Shown: in pieces, positions 9,998 through 22,065 of the stretch
How positions within the stretch are numbered: position 1 is the first letter of the stretch
Layout: each line of letters begins with the position of its first letter
Assembly: GCF_932526225.1 (NCBI RefSeq)
Contig: NC_064037.1
Coordinates: 2,048,001 to 2,112,000 of the forward strand
DNA: 64,000 nucleotides
Origin: Nematostella vectensis
Lineage: Eukaryota; Cnidaria; Anthozoa; Actiniaria; Edwardsiidae
Direction of reading: 5' to 3'
Program-made: the position numbers and the translations under genes
Notes under the pieces: model-generated
What the model saw: only the letters and a program-made list of their open reading frames with translations
What the model was told of the DNA's origin: nothing
Database searches by the model: none

Positions 9998-10940
9998 AGT
10001 TCGTTTTTTTTCTTTGTGCTGGACCACCTTAATCATGATAGATTTTGCGCAAAAATAATAAAAAACAGTGAGTTTGCAAAATAAGCTTGCTAGATTTATT
10101 GATTATATGTATTCAATTTGTCCCTAGGATGTTAACAAAAAACACAAAGCAAAGAGTTTGAGGAAGTAAACAAGTATGTGAACTTTAATGTTCTATTTGA
10201 AGGGGTGCATTTTGTACAGGGAAGCATACATAGAATGCTTAACTGGTGGAGAGGGAAGAGGTAAAAATGTATTGAGCATAATTTCAACAATAGCAGGGGG
10301 AAGAGAGGGGCACTCTTCATACAATATTGCAGTTGTTACCTATTATTAAATAAGTTTGTAACATGTCTTTGTTTATTAAGCAAGGTCTATTTCTGAGACA
10401 AGCAAACTCAAGTAAGGCTGTTGAAATAACAGGTGAGTGTTAAAAGAAAAACAATTATCTGATTAGAAAACTACTGTAGATTCCTTTGCACCAAAATAAG
10501 AACAAACTTCATTTTGTTTGTTATTTATGAGGAACGAGATGAGCTCTACAAAGCCATAAAGAAATATGTATTGCTCATCTAAATTATACAAGTAAATAAT
10601 AATATTAAAAAAGAACTACTGTAAGTAATTAGAGTGGTTTTCATTAACCCGTGAAACAAAGTGTGATAGTTAAACGGTAATAGTTAGTAAAACACAAAAA
10701 AGTACAATAGAATCAGATCACCACAAAGTGTAATACGCTAAAGCGTAGTTCACGGGTTAATGAAGGTTTTGACATTTCAACCTTACATCCACATGAAAGT
10801 AATGCCTAATATCAAGTGCCCTACAGTAAGTGTTTTGCAGTCAAGTTGTTTTCTGTTAGTAGGTAAAAAAATATTCTAAATAATAGTAATCATAGCTATG
10901 GTCACCACTTACACATATAGAACTTGTAATGAAAAGAAAG

Positions 10941-10942
<2 letters not shown>

Positions 10943-11001
<59 letters not shown>
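10943..11001. repeat. (TA)n expansion in one array unit
   Basis: Most units have only about 4-8 TA steps here; this one has about 29, which accounts for the longer spacing between copies 1 and 2. It marks the (TA)n tract as a fast-changing site in the unit. Confidence 0.9.
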
Positions 11002-11004
<3 letters not shown>

Positions 11005-11793
11005 GTCAAACAACAGAATTGCATGATAGCCTTGAATATATTGAATAAAGGACTGCAAAAAAACATCTTTTGTACTAGTTGCTTGAATTGACCCTTGGCT
11101 ATTCTTAGCTGAATTTCCCTCCCCCTCTAAAAAAGAAAATAATAATAATAATAGAACAAAACTAAAAAGAAAACAAACACAACAGAGACCCCCACCAACA
11201 GTTTTGATTTTTTTTACTTTCATTTAAAGGGGGAGTGTCATGGTTAAGAGATTTGCAATAGCTCTAGAGCCATGACACAATGAACTTCAGTGAAATTCTA
11301 ATACTGACTTATGAGCTTTTGGTACATGTGGGAGACTTTAAACAAAACAAAAAAAATGACCACAAACTGTCAATTAACATAGTTTTCAATATAATATTGC
11401 ATATTATTTAATAAGGTATTGACAGCTTTTAAAAAGTTCAACTGTTTGTTGACACTTAAAAGCCTACAATAATCACTGACTCCAGACATGCGCAGTACTA
11501 TGCTGCTGCCCCTTTAAAGTAAAATACAGCTTTACTTAGTCAGCGTAGACAAAATTGCGGATTTTGTCAATATTCTAATACGAAGATGTCAATATTCTCC
11601 CCCCTTACGTCTTTATTTCTATTTATTTTATGATTTTCACATGATACCAAAACAGCGTCTTTTTTCTTCGCTAATTTGATGTCATGTACACAATAAAAGA
11701 GATGCGCCCGTGCGCATGGCGAGTCCCCAAGGGACCCAAGACGCCCAAATAGACCTCTATTTTTTGTCATCCACAATCTCGGCGAGCTGTGCG

Positions 11794-11804
11794 TGGCGTA
11801 ACCG
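11794..11804 (+). promoter_or_regulatory. Internal promoter A-box (copy 2)
   Basis: TGGCGTAACCG matches TRGYNNARNNG. The same word is intact in all 21 copies, 215 bp before the B-box in 20 of them and 209 bp in copy 13. Confidence 0.6.
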
Positions 11805-12008
11805 TATTACAGGCCTGGGATCCTGGTTATTGTCCTCCCCATTAATGCGCGGGTTGGGATAACCTTGCAAGAGTGTTGTACAGCATATTCGCTCGGAAAT
11901 ATCGGTGCTTGGGGCCTTCGGGTTCTTTACAGCCTTTCGTAAAAGCCTTGTGCTGCCATACCGATTGGGTAATCCGTATGTATGGTTTCCGTTTTGTTCT
12001 TCAGACCG

Positions 12009-12019
12009 GGTTCGATCCC
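12009..12019 (+). promoter_or_regulatory. Internal promoter B-box (copy 2)
   Basis: GGTTCGATCCC is a full match to the TFIIIC-bound B-box GGTTCGANNCC and is unchanged in all 21 copies. Copies 5, 7 and 14 change the base three positions before it (ACGGG for CCGGG) without touching the box. Confidence 0.7.
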
Positions 12020-12031
12020 AGGCCAATGGTC

Positions 12032-12041
12032 TTTTTTTTTT
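12032..12041 (+). terminator. T-run, Pol III-type terminator (copy 2)
   Basis: Ten T residues lie 12 bp after the B-box. Every copy has 8-12 T here although the length varies freely, as expected if only a minimum length matters or if the tract is simply slippage-prone. Confidence 0.55.
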
Positions 12042-13785
12042 AGTTCGTTTTTTTTTCTTTGTGCTGGCCTCTTAATCCTGATAGATTTTGCGCAAAAATA
12101 ATAAAAAAAAGTGAGTTTGCAAAATAAGCTTGCTAGATTTATTGATTATATGTATTCAATTTGTTCCTAGGAAGTAAACAAAAAACACAAAGCAAAGAGT
12201 TTGAGGAAGTAAACAAGTATGTGAACTTTAATGTTCTATTTGAAGGGGTGCATTTTGTACAGGGAAGCATACATAGAATGCTTAACTGGTGGAGAGGGAA
12301 GAGGTAAAAGTTTATTGAGCATAATTTCAACAATAGCAGGGGGAAGAGAGGGGCACTCTCTTCATACAATATTGCAGTTGTTACCTATTATTAAATAAGT
12401 TTGTAACATGTCTTTGTTTATTAAGCAAGGTCTATTTCTGAGACAAGCAAACTCAAGTAAGGCTGTTGAAATAACAGGTGAGTGTTAAAAGAAAAACAAT
12501 TATCTGATTAGAAAACTACTGTAGATTCCTTTGCACCAAAATAAGAACAAACTTCATTTTGTTTGTTATTTATGAGGAACGAGATGAGCTCTACAAAGCC
12601 ATAAAGAAATATGTATTGCTCATCTAAATTATACAAGTAAATAATAATATTAAAAAAGAACTACTGTAAGTAATTAGAGTGGTTTTCATTAACCCGTGAA
12701 ACAAAGTGTGATAGTTAAACGGTAATAGTTAGTAAAACACAAAAAAGTACAATAGAATCAGATCACCACAAAGTGTAATACCCTAAAGCGTAGTTCACGG
12801 GTTAATGAAGGTTTTGACATTTCAACCTTACATCCACATGAAAGTAATGCCTAATATCAAGTGCCCTACAGTAAGTGTTTTGCAGTCAAGTTGTTTTCTG
12901 TTAGTAAGTAAAAAAATATTCGAAATAATAGTAATCATAGCTATGGTCACCACTTACACATATAGAACTTGTAATGAAAAGAAAGAAAAAATATATATAT
13001 ATATATGCAGTCAAACAACAGAATTGCATGATAGCCTTGAATATATTGAATAAAGGACTGCAAAAAAACATCTTTTGTACTAGTTGCTTGAATTGACCCT
13101 TGGCTATTCTTAGCTGAATTTCCCTCCCCCTCTAAAAAAGAAAATAATAATAATAATAGAACAAAACTAAAAAGAAAACAAACACAACAGAGACCCCCAC
13201 CAACAGTTTTGATTTTTTTTACTTTCCTTTAAAGGGGGAGTGTCATGTTTAAGAGTTTGCAATAGCTCTAGAGCCCTGACACAATGAACTTTAGTGAAAT
13301 TCTAATACTGACTTATGAGCTTTTGGTACATGTGGGAGACTTTAAACAAAACAAAAAAAATGACCACAAACTGTCAATTAACATAGTTTTCAATATAATA
13401 TTGCATATTATTTAATAAGGTATTGACAGCTTTTAGAAAGTTCAACTGTTTGTAGACACTTAAAAGCCTACAATAAGCACTGACTCCAGACATGCGCAGT
13501 ACTATGCTGCTGCCCCTTTAAAGTAAAATACAGCTTTACTTAGTCAGCGTAGACAATATTGCGGATTTTGTCAATATTCTAATATGAATATGTCAATATT
13601 CTCCCCCCTTACGTCTTTATTTCTATTTATTTTATGCTTTTCACATGATACCAAAACAGCGTCTTTTTTCTTCGCTAATTTGATGTCATGTACACAATAA
13701 AAGAGATGCGCCCGTGCGCATGGCGAGTCCCCAAGGGACCCAAGACGCCCAAATAGACCTCTATTTTTTGTCATCCACAATCTCG

Positions 13786-14047
13786 GCGAGCTGTGCGTGG
13801 CGTAACCGTATTACAGGCCTGGGATCCTGGTTATTGTCCTCCCCATTAATGCGCGGGTTGGGATAACCTTGCAAGAGTGTTGTACAGCATATTCGCTCGG
13901 AAATATCGGTGCTTGGGGCCTTCGGGTTCTTTACAGCCTTTCGTAAAAGCCTTGTGCTGCCATACCGATTGGGTAATCCGTATGTATGGTTTCCGTTTTG
14001 TTCTTCAGACCGGGTTCGATCCCAGGCCAATGGTCTTTTTTTTTTTT
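13786..14047 (+). ncRNA. Candidate Pol III RNA, copy 3
   Basis: B-box 14013-14023, T12 at 14036-14047. Shares with copy 2 a TTTCG for TTCCG change in the single-stranded part after the UUCG hairpin, so the two copies are close relatives. Confidence 0.5.
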
Positions 14048-15798
14048 AGTTCGTTTTTTTTTCTTTGTGCTGGCCTCTTAATCCTGATAGATTTTGCGCA
14101 AAAATAATAAAAAAAAGTGAGTTTGCAAAATAAGCTTGCTAGATTTATTGATTATATGTATTCAATTTGTTCCTAGGAAGTAAACAAAAAACACAAAGCA
14201 AAGAGTTTGAGGAAGTAAACAAGTATGTGAACTTTAATGTTCTATTTGAAGGGGTGCATTTTGTACAGGGAAGCATACATAGAATGCTTAACTGGTGGAG
14301 AGGGAAGAGGTAAAAGTTTATTGAGCATAATTTCAACAATAGCAGGGGGAAGAGAGGGGCACTCTCTTCATACAATATTGCAGTTGTTACCTATTATTAA
14401 ATAAGTTTGTAACATGTCTTTGTTTATTAAGCAAGGTCTATTTCTGAGACAAGCAAACTCAAGTAAGGCTGTTAAAATAATAGGTGAGTGTTAAAAGAAA
14501 AACAATTATCTGATTAGAAAATTAATGTAGATTCCTTTGCACCAAATAAGAACAAACTTCATTTTGTTTGTTATTTATGAGGAACGAGATGAGCTCTACA
14601 AAGCCATAAAGAAATATGTATTGCTCATCTAAATTATTCAAGTAAATGATAATATTAAAAAAGAACTACTGTAAGTAATTAGACTGGTTTTCATTAACTC
14701 GTGAAACAAAGTGTGATAGTTAAACGGTAATAGTTAGTAAAACACAAAAAAGAACAATAGAATCGGATCACCACAAAGTGTAATACGCTAAAGCGTAGTT
14801 CACGGGTTAATGAAGGTTTTGACATTTCAACCTTACATCCACATGAAAGTAATGCCTAATATCGAGTGCCCTACAGTAAGTGTTTTGCAGTCAAGTTGTT
14901 TTCTGTTAGTAGGTAAAAAAAATATTCTAAATAATAGTAATCATAGCTATGGTCACCACTTACACATATAGAACTTGTAATGAAAAGAAAGAAAAAATAT
15001 ATATATATATATGCAGTCAAACAACAGAATTGCATGATAACCTTGAATATATTGAATAAAGGACTGCAAAAAAACATCTTTTGTACTAGTTGCTTGAATT
15101 GACCCTTGGCTATTTTTAGCTGAATTCCCCTCCCCCTCTAAAAAAGAAAATAATAATAATAATAATAATAGAACAAAACTAAAAAGAAAACAAACACAAC
15201 AGAGACCCCCACCAACAATTTAGATTTTTTTTTACTTTCCTTTAAAAGGGGAGTGTCATGTTTAAGAGATTTGCAATAGCTCTAGAGCCCTGACACAATG
15301 AACTTCAGTGAAATTCTAATACTGACTTATGAGGTTTGGTACATGTGGGACACTTTAAACAAAACAAAAAAAATGACCACAAACTGTCAATTAACATAGT
15401 TTTCAATATAATATTGCATATTTTTTAATAAGGTATTGACAGCTTTTAAAAAGTTCAACTGTTTGTAGACACTTAAAAGCCTACAATAAGCACTGACTCC
15501 AGACATGCGCAGTACTATGCTGCTGCCCCTTTAAAGTAAAATACAGCTTTAATAAGTCAGCGTAGACAATATTGCGGATTTTGTCAATATTCTAATATGA
15601 ATATGTCAATATTCTCCCCCCTTACGTCTTCATTTCTATTTATTTTATGCTTTTCACATGATACCAAAACAGCGTCTTTTTTCTTCGCTAATTTGATGTC
15701 ATGTACACAATAAAAGAGATGTGCCCGTGCGCATGGCGAGTCCCCAAGGGACCCAAGACGCCCAAATAGACCTCTATTTTCTGTCATCCACAATCTCG

Positions 15799-16058
15799 GC
15801 GAGCTGTGCGTGGCGTAACCGTATTACAGACCTGGGATCCTGGTTATTGTCCTCCCCATTAATGCGCGGGTTGGGATAACCTTGCAAGAGTGTTGTACAG
15901 CATATTCGCTCGGAAATATCGGTGCTTGGGGCCTTCGGGTTCTTTACAGCCTTCCGTAAAAGCCTTGTGCTGCCATACCGATTGGGTAATCCGTATGTAT
16001 GGTTTCCGTTTTGTTCTTCAGACCGGGTTCGATCCCAGGCCAATGGGCTTTTTTTTTA
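15799..16058 (+). ncRNA. Candidate Pol III RNA, copy 4
   Basis: B-box 16026-16036. The closing stem has GACCTGGGATC instead of GGCCTGGGATC, which breaks one pair with no matching change on the other side. The upstream hairpin carries ATGTGC for ATGCGC, which keeps a T-G wobble. Confidence 0.48.
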
Positions 16059-17798
16059 TTCGTTTTCTTTCTTTGTGCTTGACCCCCCTAATCCTGATTG
16101 GTTTTTGCGCAAAAATAATAAAAAAAAGTGAGTTTGCAAAATAAGCTTGCTAGATTTATTGATTATATGTATTCAATTTGTTCCTAGGAAGTTAACAAAA
16201 AACACAAAGCAATGAGTTTGAGGAAGTAAACAAGTATGTGAACTTTAATGTTCTATTTGAAGGGGTGCATTTTGTACAGGGAAGCATACATAGAATGCTT
16301 AACTGGTGGAGAGGGAAGAGGTAAAAGTTTATTGAGCACAATTTCAACAATAGCAGGGGGAAGAGAGGGGCACTCTCTTCATACGATATTGCAATTGTTA
16401 CCTATTATTAAATAAGTTTGTAACATGTCTTTGTTTATTAAGCAGGGTCTATTTCTGAGACAAGCAAACTCAAGTAAGGCTGTTGAAATAACAGGTGAGT
16501 GTTAAAAGAAAAACAATTATCTGATTAGAAAACTAATGTAGATTCCTTTGCACCAAATAAGAACAAACTTCATTTTGTTTGTTATTTATGAGGAACGAGA
16601 TGAGCTCTACAAGGCCAAGAAGAAATATGTATTGCTCATCTAAATTATACAAGTAAATAATAATATTAAAAAAAACTACTGTAAGTAATTAGAGTGGTTT
16701 TCATTAACCCGTGAAACAAAGTGTGATAGTTAAACGGCAATAGTTACTAAAACACAAAAAAGAACAATAGTATCATATCACCACAAAGTGTAATACGCTA
16801 AAGCGTAGTTCACGGGTTAATGAAGGTTTTGACATTTCAACCTTACATCCACATGAAAGTAATGCCTAATATCGAGTGCCCTACAGTAAGTGTTTTGCAG
16901 TCAAGTTGTTTTCTGTTAGTAGGTAAAAAATTATTCTAAATAATAGTAATCATAGCTATGGTCACCACTTACACATATAGCACTTGTAATGAAAAGAAAG
17001 AAAAAATATATATATATGCAGTCAAACAACAGAATTGCATGATAACCTTGAATATATTGAATAAAGGACTGCAAAAAAACATCTTTTGTACTAGTTGCTT
17101 GAATTGACACTTGGCTATTTTTAGCTGAATTCCCCTCCCACTCTAAAAAAGAAAATGATAATAATAATAGAACAAAACTAAAAAGAAAACAAACACAACA
17201 GAGACCCCCACCAACAATTTTGATTTTTTTTACTTTCCGTTAAAGGGGGAGTGTCATGTTTAAGAGATTTGCAATAGCTCTAGAGCCCTGACACCATTAA
17301 CTCCAGTGAAATTCTAATACTGACTTATGAGCTTTTGGTACATGTGGGAGACTTTAAATAAAACAAAAAAAAATGACCACAAACTGTCCATTAACATAGT
17401 TTTCAATATAATATTGCATATTATTTAATAAGGTATTGACAGCTTTTAAAAAGTTCAACTGTTTGTAGACACTTAAAAGCCTACAATAAACAATGACTCC
17501 AGACATGAGCAGTACTATGCTGCTGCCCCTTTAAAGTAAAATATAGCTTTACTTAGTCAGCGTAGACAATATTGCGGATTTTGTCAATATTCTAAAATGA
17601 AGATGTCAATATTCTCCCCCCTTACGTCTTTATTTCTATTTATTTTATGCTTTTCACATGATACCAAAACAGCGTCTTTTTTCTTCGCTAATTTGATGTC
17701 ATGTACACAATAAAAGAGATGCGCCCGTGCGCATGGCGAGTCCCCAAGGGACCAAAGACGCCCAAATAGACCTCTATTTTTTGTCATCCACAATCTCG

Positions 17799-18058
17799 GC
17801 GAGCTGTGCGTGGCGTAACCGTATTACAGGCCTGGGATCCTGGTTATTGTCCTCCCCATTAATGCGCGGGTTGGGATAACCTTGCAAGAGTGTTGTACAG
17901 CATATTCGCTCGGAAATATCGGTGCTTGGGGCCTTCGGGTTCTTTACAGCCTTCCGTAAAAGCCTTGTGCTGCCATACCGATTGGGTAATCCGTATGTAT
18001 GGTTTCCGTTTTGTTCTTCAGAACGGGTTCGATCCCAGGCCAATGGGCTTTTTTTTTA
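17799..18058 (+). ncRNA. Candidate Pol III RNA, copy 5
   Basis: B-box 18026-18036, preceded by GAACG in place of GACCG, a change shared only with copies 7 and 14. Stems are intact. Confidence 0.5.
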
Positions 18059-19800
18059 TTCGTTTTCTTTCTTTGTGCTTGACCCCCCTAATCCTGATTG
18101 GTTTTGCGCAAAAATAATAAAAAAAAGTGAGCTTGCAAAATAAGCTTGCTGGATTTATTGATTATATGTATTCAATTTGTTCCTAGGAAGTTAACAAAAA
18201 ACACAAAGCAAAGAGTTTGAGGAAGTAAACAAGTATGTGAACTTTAATGTTCTATTTGAAGGGGCGCATTTTGTACAGGGAAGCATACATAGAATGCTTA
18301 ACTGGTGGAGAGGGGAGAGGTAACAGTTTATTGAGCATAATGTCAACAATAGCAGGGGGAAGGGAGGGGCACTCTCTTCATACAATATTGCAGTTGTTAC
18401 CTATTATTAAATAAGTTTGTAAGATATATTTGTTTATTAAGCAAGGTCTATTTCTGAGACAAGCAAACTCAAGTAAGGCTGTTGAAATAACAGGTGAGTG
18501 TTAAAAGAAAAACAATTATCTGATTAGAAAACTACTGTAGATTCCTTTGCACCAAAATAAGAACAAACTTCATTTTGTTTGTTATTTATGAGAAACGAGA
18601 TGAGCTCTACAAGGCCAAGAAGAAATATGTATTGCTCATCTAAATTATACAAGTAAATAATAATATTAAAAAAGAATTACTGTAAGTAATTAGAGTGGTT
18701 TTCATTAACCCGTGAATCAAAGTGTGATAGTTAAACGGTAATAGTTAGTAAAACACAAAAAAGTACAATAGAATCAGATCACCATAAAGTGTAATACGCT
18801 AAAGCGTAGTTCACGGGTTAATGAAGGTTTTGACATTTCAACCTTACATCCACATGAAAGTAATGCCTAATATCGAGTGCCCTACAGTAAATGTTTTGCA
18901 GTCAAGTTGTTTTCTGTTAGTAGGTAAAAAAATATTCTAAATAATAGTAATCATAGCTATGGTCACCACTTACACATATAGAACTTGTAATGAAAAGAAA
19001 GCAAAAAAATATATATATGCAGTCAAACAACAGAATTGCATGATAACCTTGAATATATTGAATAAAGGACTGCAAAAAAAAACATCTTTTGTACTAGTTG
19101 CTTGAATTGACCCTTGGCTATTTTTAGCTGAATTCCCCTCCCCCTCTAAAAAAGAAAATAATAATAATAATAGAACAAAACTAAAAAGAAAACAAACACA
19201 ACAGAGACCCCCACCAACAATTTAGATTTTTTTTACTTTCCTTTAAAGTTGGAGTGTCATGTTTAAGAGATTTGCAATAGCTCTAGAGCCCTGACACAAT
19301 GAACTTCAGTGAAATTCTAATACTGACTTATGAGCTTTTGGTACATGTGGGAGACTTTAAACAAAACAAAAAAAATGACCACAAACTGTCAATTAACATA
19401 GTTTTCAATATAATATTGCATATTTTTTAATAAGGTATTGACAGCTTTTAAAAAGTTCAACTGTTTGTAGACACTTAAAAGCCTACAATAAGCACTGACT
19501 CCAGACATGCGCAGTACTATGCTGCTGCCCCTTTAAAGTAAAATACAGCTTTACTTAGTCAGCGTAGACAATATTGCGGATTTTGTCAATATTCTAATAT
19601 GAATATGTCAATATTCTCCCCCCTTACGTCTTTATTTCTATTTATTTTATGCTTTTCACATGATACCAAAACAGCGTCTTATTTCTTCGCTAATTTGATG
19701 TCATGTACACAATAAAAGAGATGCGCCCGTGCGCATGGCGAGTCCCCAAGGGACCCAAGACGCCCAAATAGACCTCTATTTTTTGTCATCCACAATCTCG

Positions 19801-20059
19801 GCGAGCTGTGCGTGGCGTAACCGTATTACAGGCCTGGGATCCTGGTTATTGTCCTCCCCATTAATGCGCGGGTTGGGATAACCTTGCAAGAGTGTTGTAC
19901 AGCATATTCGCTCGGAAATATCGGTGCTTGGGGCCTTCGGATTCTTTACAGCCTTCCGTAAAAGCCTTGTGCTGCCATACCGATTGGGTAATCCGTATGT
20001 ATGGTTTCCGTTTTGTTCTTCAGACCGGGTTCGATCCCAGGCCAATGGGCTTTTTTTTT
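19801..20059 (+). ncRNA. Candidate Pol III RNA, copy 6
   Basis: B-box 20028-20038. A G to A change directly after the UUCG loop (TTCGGATTC) weakens that hairpin. Other stems are intact. Confidence 0.48.
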
Positions 20060-21806
20060 ATTCGTTTTCTTTCTTTGTGCTTGACCCCCCTAATCCTGAT
20101 TGGTTTTTGCGCAAAAATAAAAAAAAAAAGTGAGTTTGCAAAATAAGCTTGCTGGTTTTATTGATTATATGTATTCAATTTGTTCCTAGGAAGTTAACAA
20201 AAAACACAAAGCAAAGAGTTTGAGGAAGTAAACAAGTATGTGAACTTTAATGTTCTATTTGAAGGGGCGCATTTTGTACAGGGAAGCATACATAGAATGC
20301 TTAACTGGTGGAGAGGGGAGAGGTAACAGTTTATTGAGCATAATGTCAACAATAGCAGGGGGAAGAGAGGGGCACTCTCTTTATACAATATTGCAGTTGT
20401 TACCTATTATTAAATAAGTTTGTAACATGTCTTTGTTTATTAAGCAAGGTCTATTTCTGAGACAAGCAAACTCAAGTAAGGCTGTTGAAATAACAGGTGA
20501 GTGTTAAAAGAAAAACAATTATCTGATTAGAAAACTACTGTAGATTCCTTTGCACCAAAATAAGAACAAACTTCATTTTGTTTGTTATTTATGAGAAACG
20601 AGATGAGCTCTACAAGGCCAAGAAGAAATATGTATTGCTCATCTAAATTATACAAGTAAATAATAATATTAAAAAAGAATTACTGTAAGTAATTAGAGAG
20701 GTTTTCATTAACCCGTGAATCAAAGTGTGATAGTTAAACGGTAATAGTTAGTAAAACACAAAAAAGTACAATAGAATCAGATCACCACAAAGTGTAATAC
20801 GCTAAAGCGTAGTTCACGGGTTAATGAAGGTTTTGACATTTCAACCTTACATCCACATGAAAGTAATGCCTAATATCGAGTGCCCTACAGTAAGTGTTTT
20901 GCAGTCAAGTTGTTTTCTGTTAGTAGGTAAAAAAATATTCTAAATAATAGTAATCATAGCTATGGTCACCACTTACACATATAGAACTTGTAATGAAAAG
21001 AAAGAAAAAAAATATATATATGCAGTCAAACAACAGAATTGCATGATAACCTTGAATATATTGAATAAAGGACTGCAAAAAAAAACATCTTTTGTACTAG
21101 TTGCTTGAATTGACCCTTGCTAATTTTTAGCTGAATTCCACTCCCCCTCTAAAAAAGAAAAAAATAATAATAATAATAGAACAAAACTAAAAAGAAAACA
21201 AACACAACAGTGACAACCACCAACAATTTTGATTTTTTTTACTTTCCTTTAAAGGGGGAGTGTCATGTTTAAAAGATTTGCAATAGCTCTAGAGCCCTGA
21301 CACAATGAACTACAGTGAAATTCTAATACTGACTTATGAGCTTTTGGTACATGTGGGAGACTTTAAACAAAACAAAACAAATGACCACAAACTGTCAATT
21401 AACATAGTTTTCAATATAATATTGCATATTATTTAATAAGGTATTGACAGCTTTTAAAAAGTTCAACTGTTTGTAGACACATAAAAGCCTACAATAAACA
21501 TTTACTCCAGACATGCGCAGTACTATGCTGCTGCCCCTTTAAAGTAAAATACAGCTTTACTTAGACAGCGTAGACAATATTGCGGATTTTGTCAATATTC
21601 TAATATGAATATGTCAATATTCTCCCCCCTTACGTCTTTATTTCTATTTATTTTATGCTTTTCACATGATACCAAAACAGCGTCTTTTTTCTTCGCTAAT
21701 TTGATGTCATGTACACAATAAAAGAGATGCGCCCGTGCGCATGGCGAGTCCCCAAGGGACCAAAGACGCCCAAATGGACCTCTATTTTTTGTCATCCACA
21801 ATCTCG

Positions 21807-22065
21807 GCGAGCTGTGCGTGGCGTAACCGTATTACAGGCCTGTGATCCTGGTTATTGTCCTCCCCATTAATGCGCGGGTTGGGATAACCTTGCAAGAGTG
21901 TTGTACAGCATATTCGCTCGGAAATATCGGTGCTTGGGGCCTTCGGGTTCTTTACAGCCTTCCGTAAAAGCCTTGTGCTGCCATACCGATTGGGTAATCC
22001 GTATGTATGGTTTCCGTTTTGTTCTTCAGAACGGGTTCGATCCCAGGCCAATGGGCTTTTTTTTT
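21807..22065 (+). ncRNA. Candidate Pol III RNA, copy 7
   Basis: B-box 22034-22044. The closing stem reads GGCCTGTGATC, one broken pair. Shares GAACG before the B-box with copies 5 and 14, and other unit-wide variants with copy 14. Confidence 0.48.

Larger units (their letters stand above)
11782..12041 (+). ncRNA. Candidate Pol III-transcribed structured RNA (reference copy 2)
   Basis: TGGCGTAACCG (11794-11804) fits the A-box consensus TRGYNNARNNG at every fixed position. GGTTCGATCCC (12009-12019) is a perfect B-box, and T10 at 12032-12041 would end a Pol III transcript. The start is placed about 12 bp before the A-box by analogy with tRNA genes. Structure visible in the sequence: an 11-bp closing stem 11812-11822/12014-12024; stem GGTTAT/ATAACC (11825-11830/11859-11864); CAGC/GCTG (11881-11884/11952-11955); ATATT/AATAT (11885-11889/11898-11902); a C-UUCG-G hairpin (11911-11926); and a nine-pair hairpin with a C-C mismatch and GGGT loop (11957-11980). 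The 215-bp box spacing is too long for a tRNA but tolerated by TFIIIC in other genes. From memory it matches no standard Pol III RNA. A tRNA-like SINE head captured in a satellite is the main alternative. Confidence 0.55.

Noticed and set aside
11757-12026. An 89-codon reverse-strand frame recurring in nearly every array unit (begins LAWDRTRSEEQ)
   Set aside because: It has no ATG at its start, runs exactly opposite the RNA gene and owes its repetition to the array. Copy 11 has a stop in it, and copy 13 has lost six bases in frame. The conserved signals (A-box, B-box, stems) explain the conservation better.
11794-12041. tRNA, 5S, 7SL, 7SK, U6, RNase P/MRP or vault RNA
   Set aside because: No cloverleaf can be drawn, the boxes are 215 bp apart, and the sequence lacks the words I know for those RNAs. 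This is from memory, so an Rfam search is still the deciding test.
13571-13780. A 69-codon reverse-strand frame (MWMTKNRGLFGRL) repeated in many units
   Set aside because: It is broken in several units by small changes, has no domain and overlaps the upstream hairpin block.
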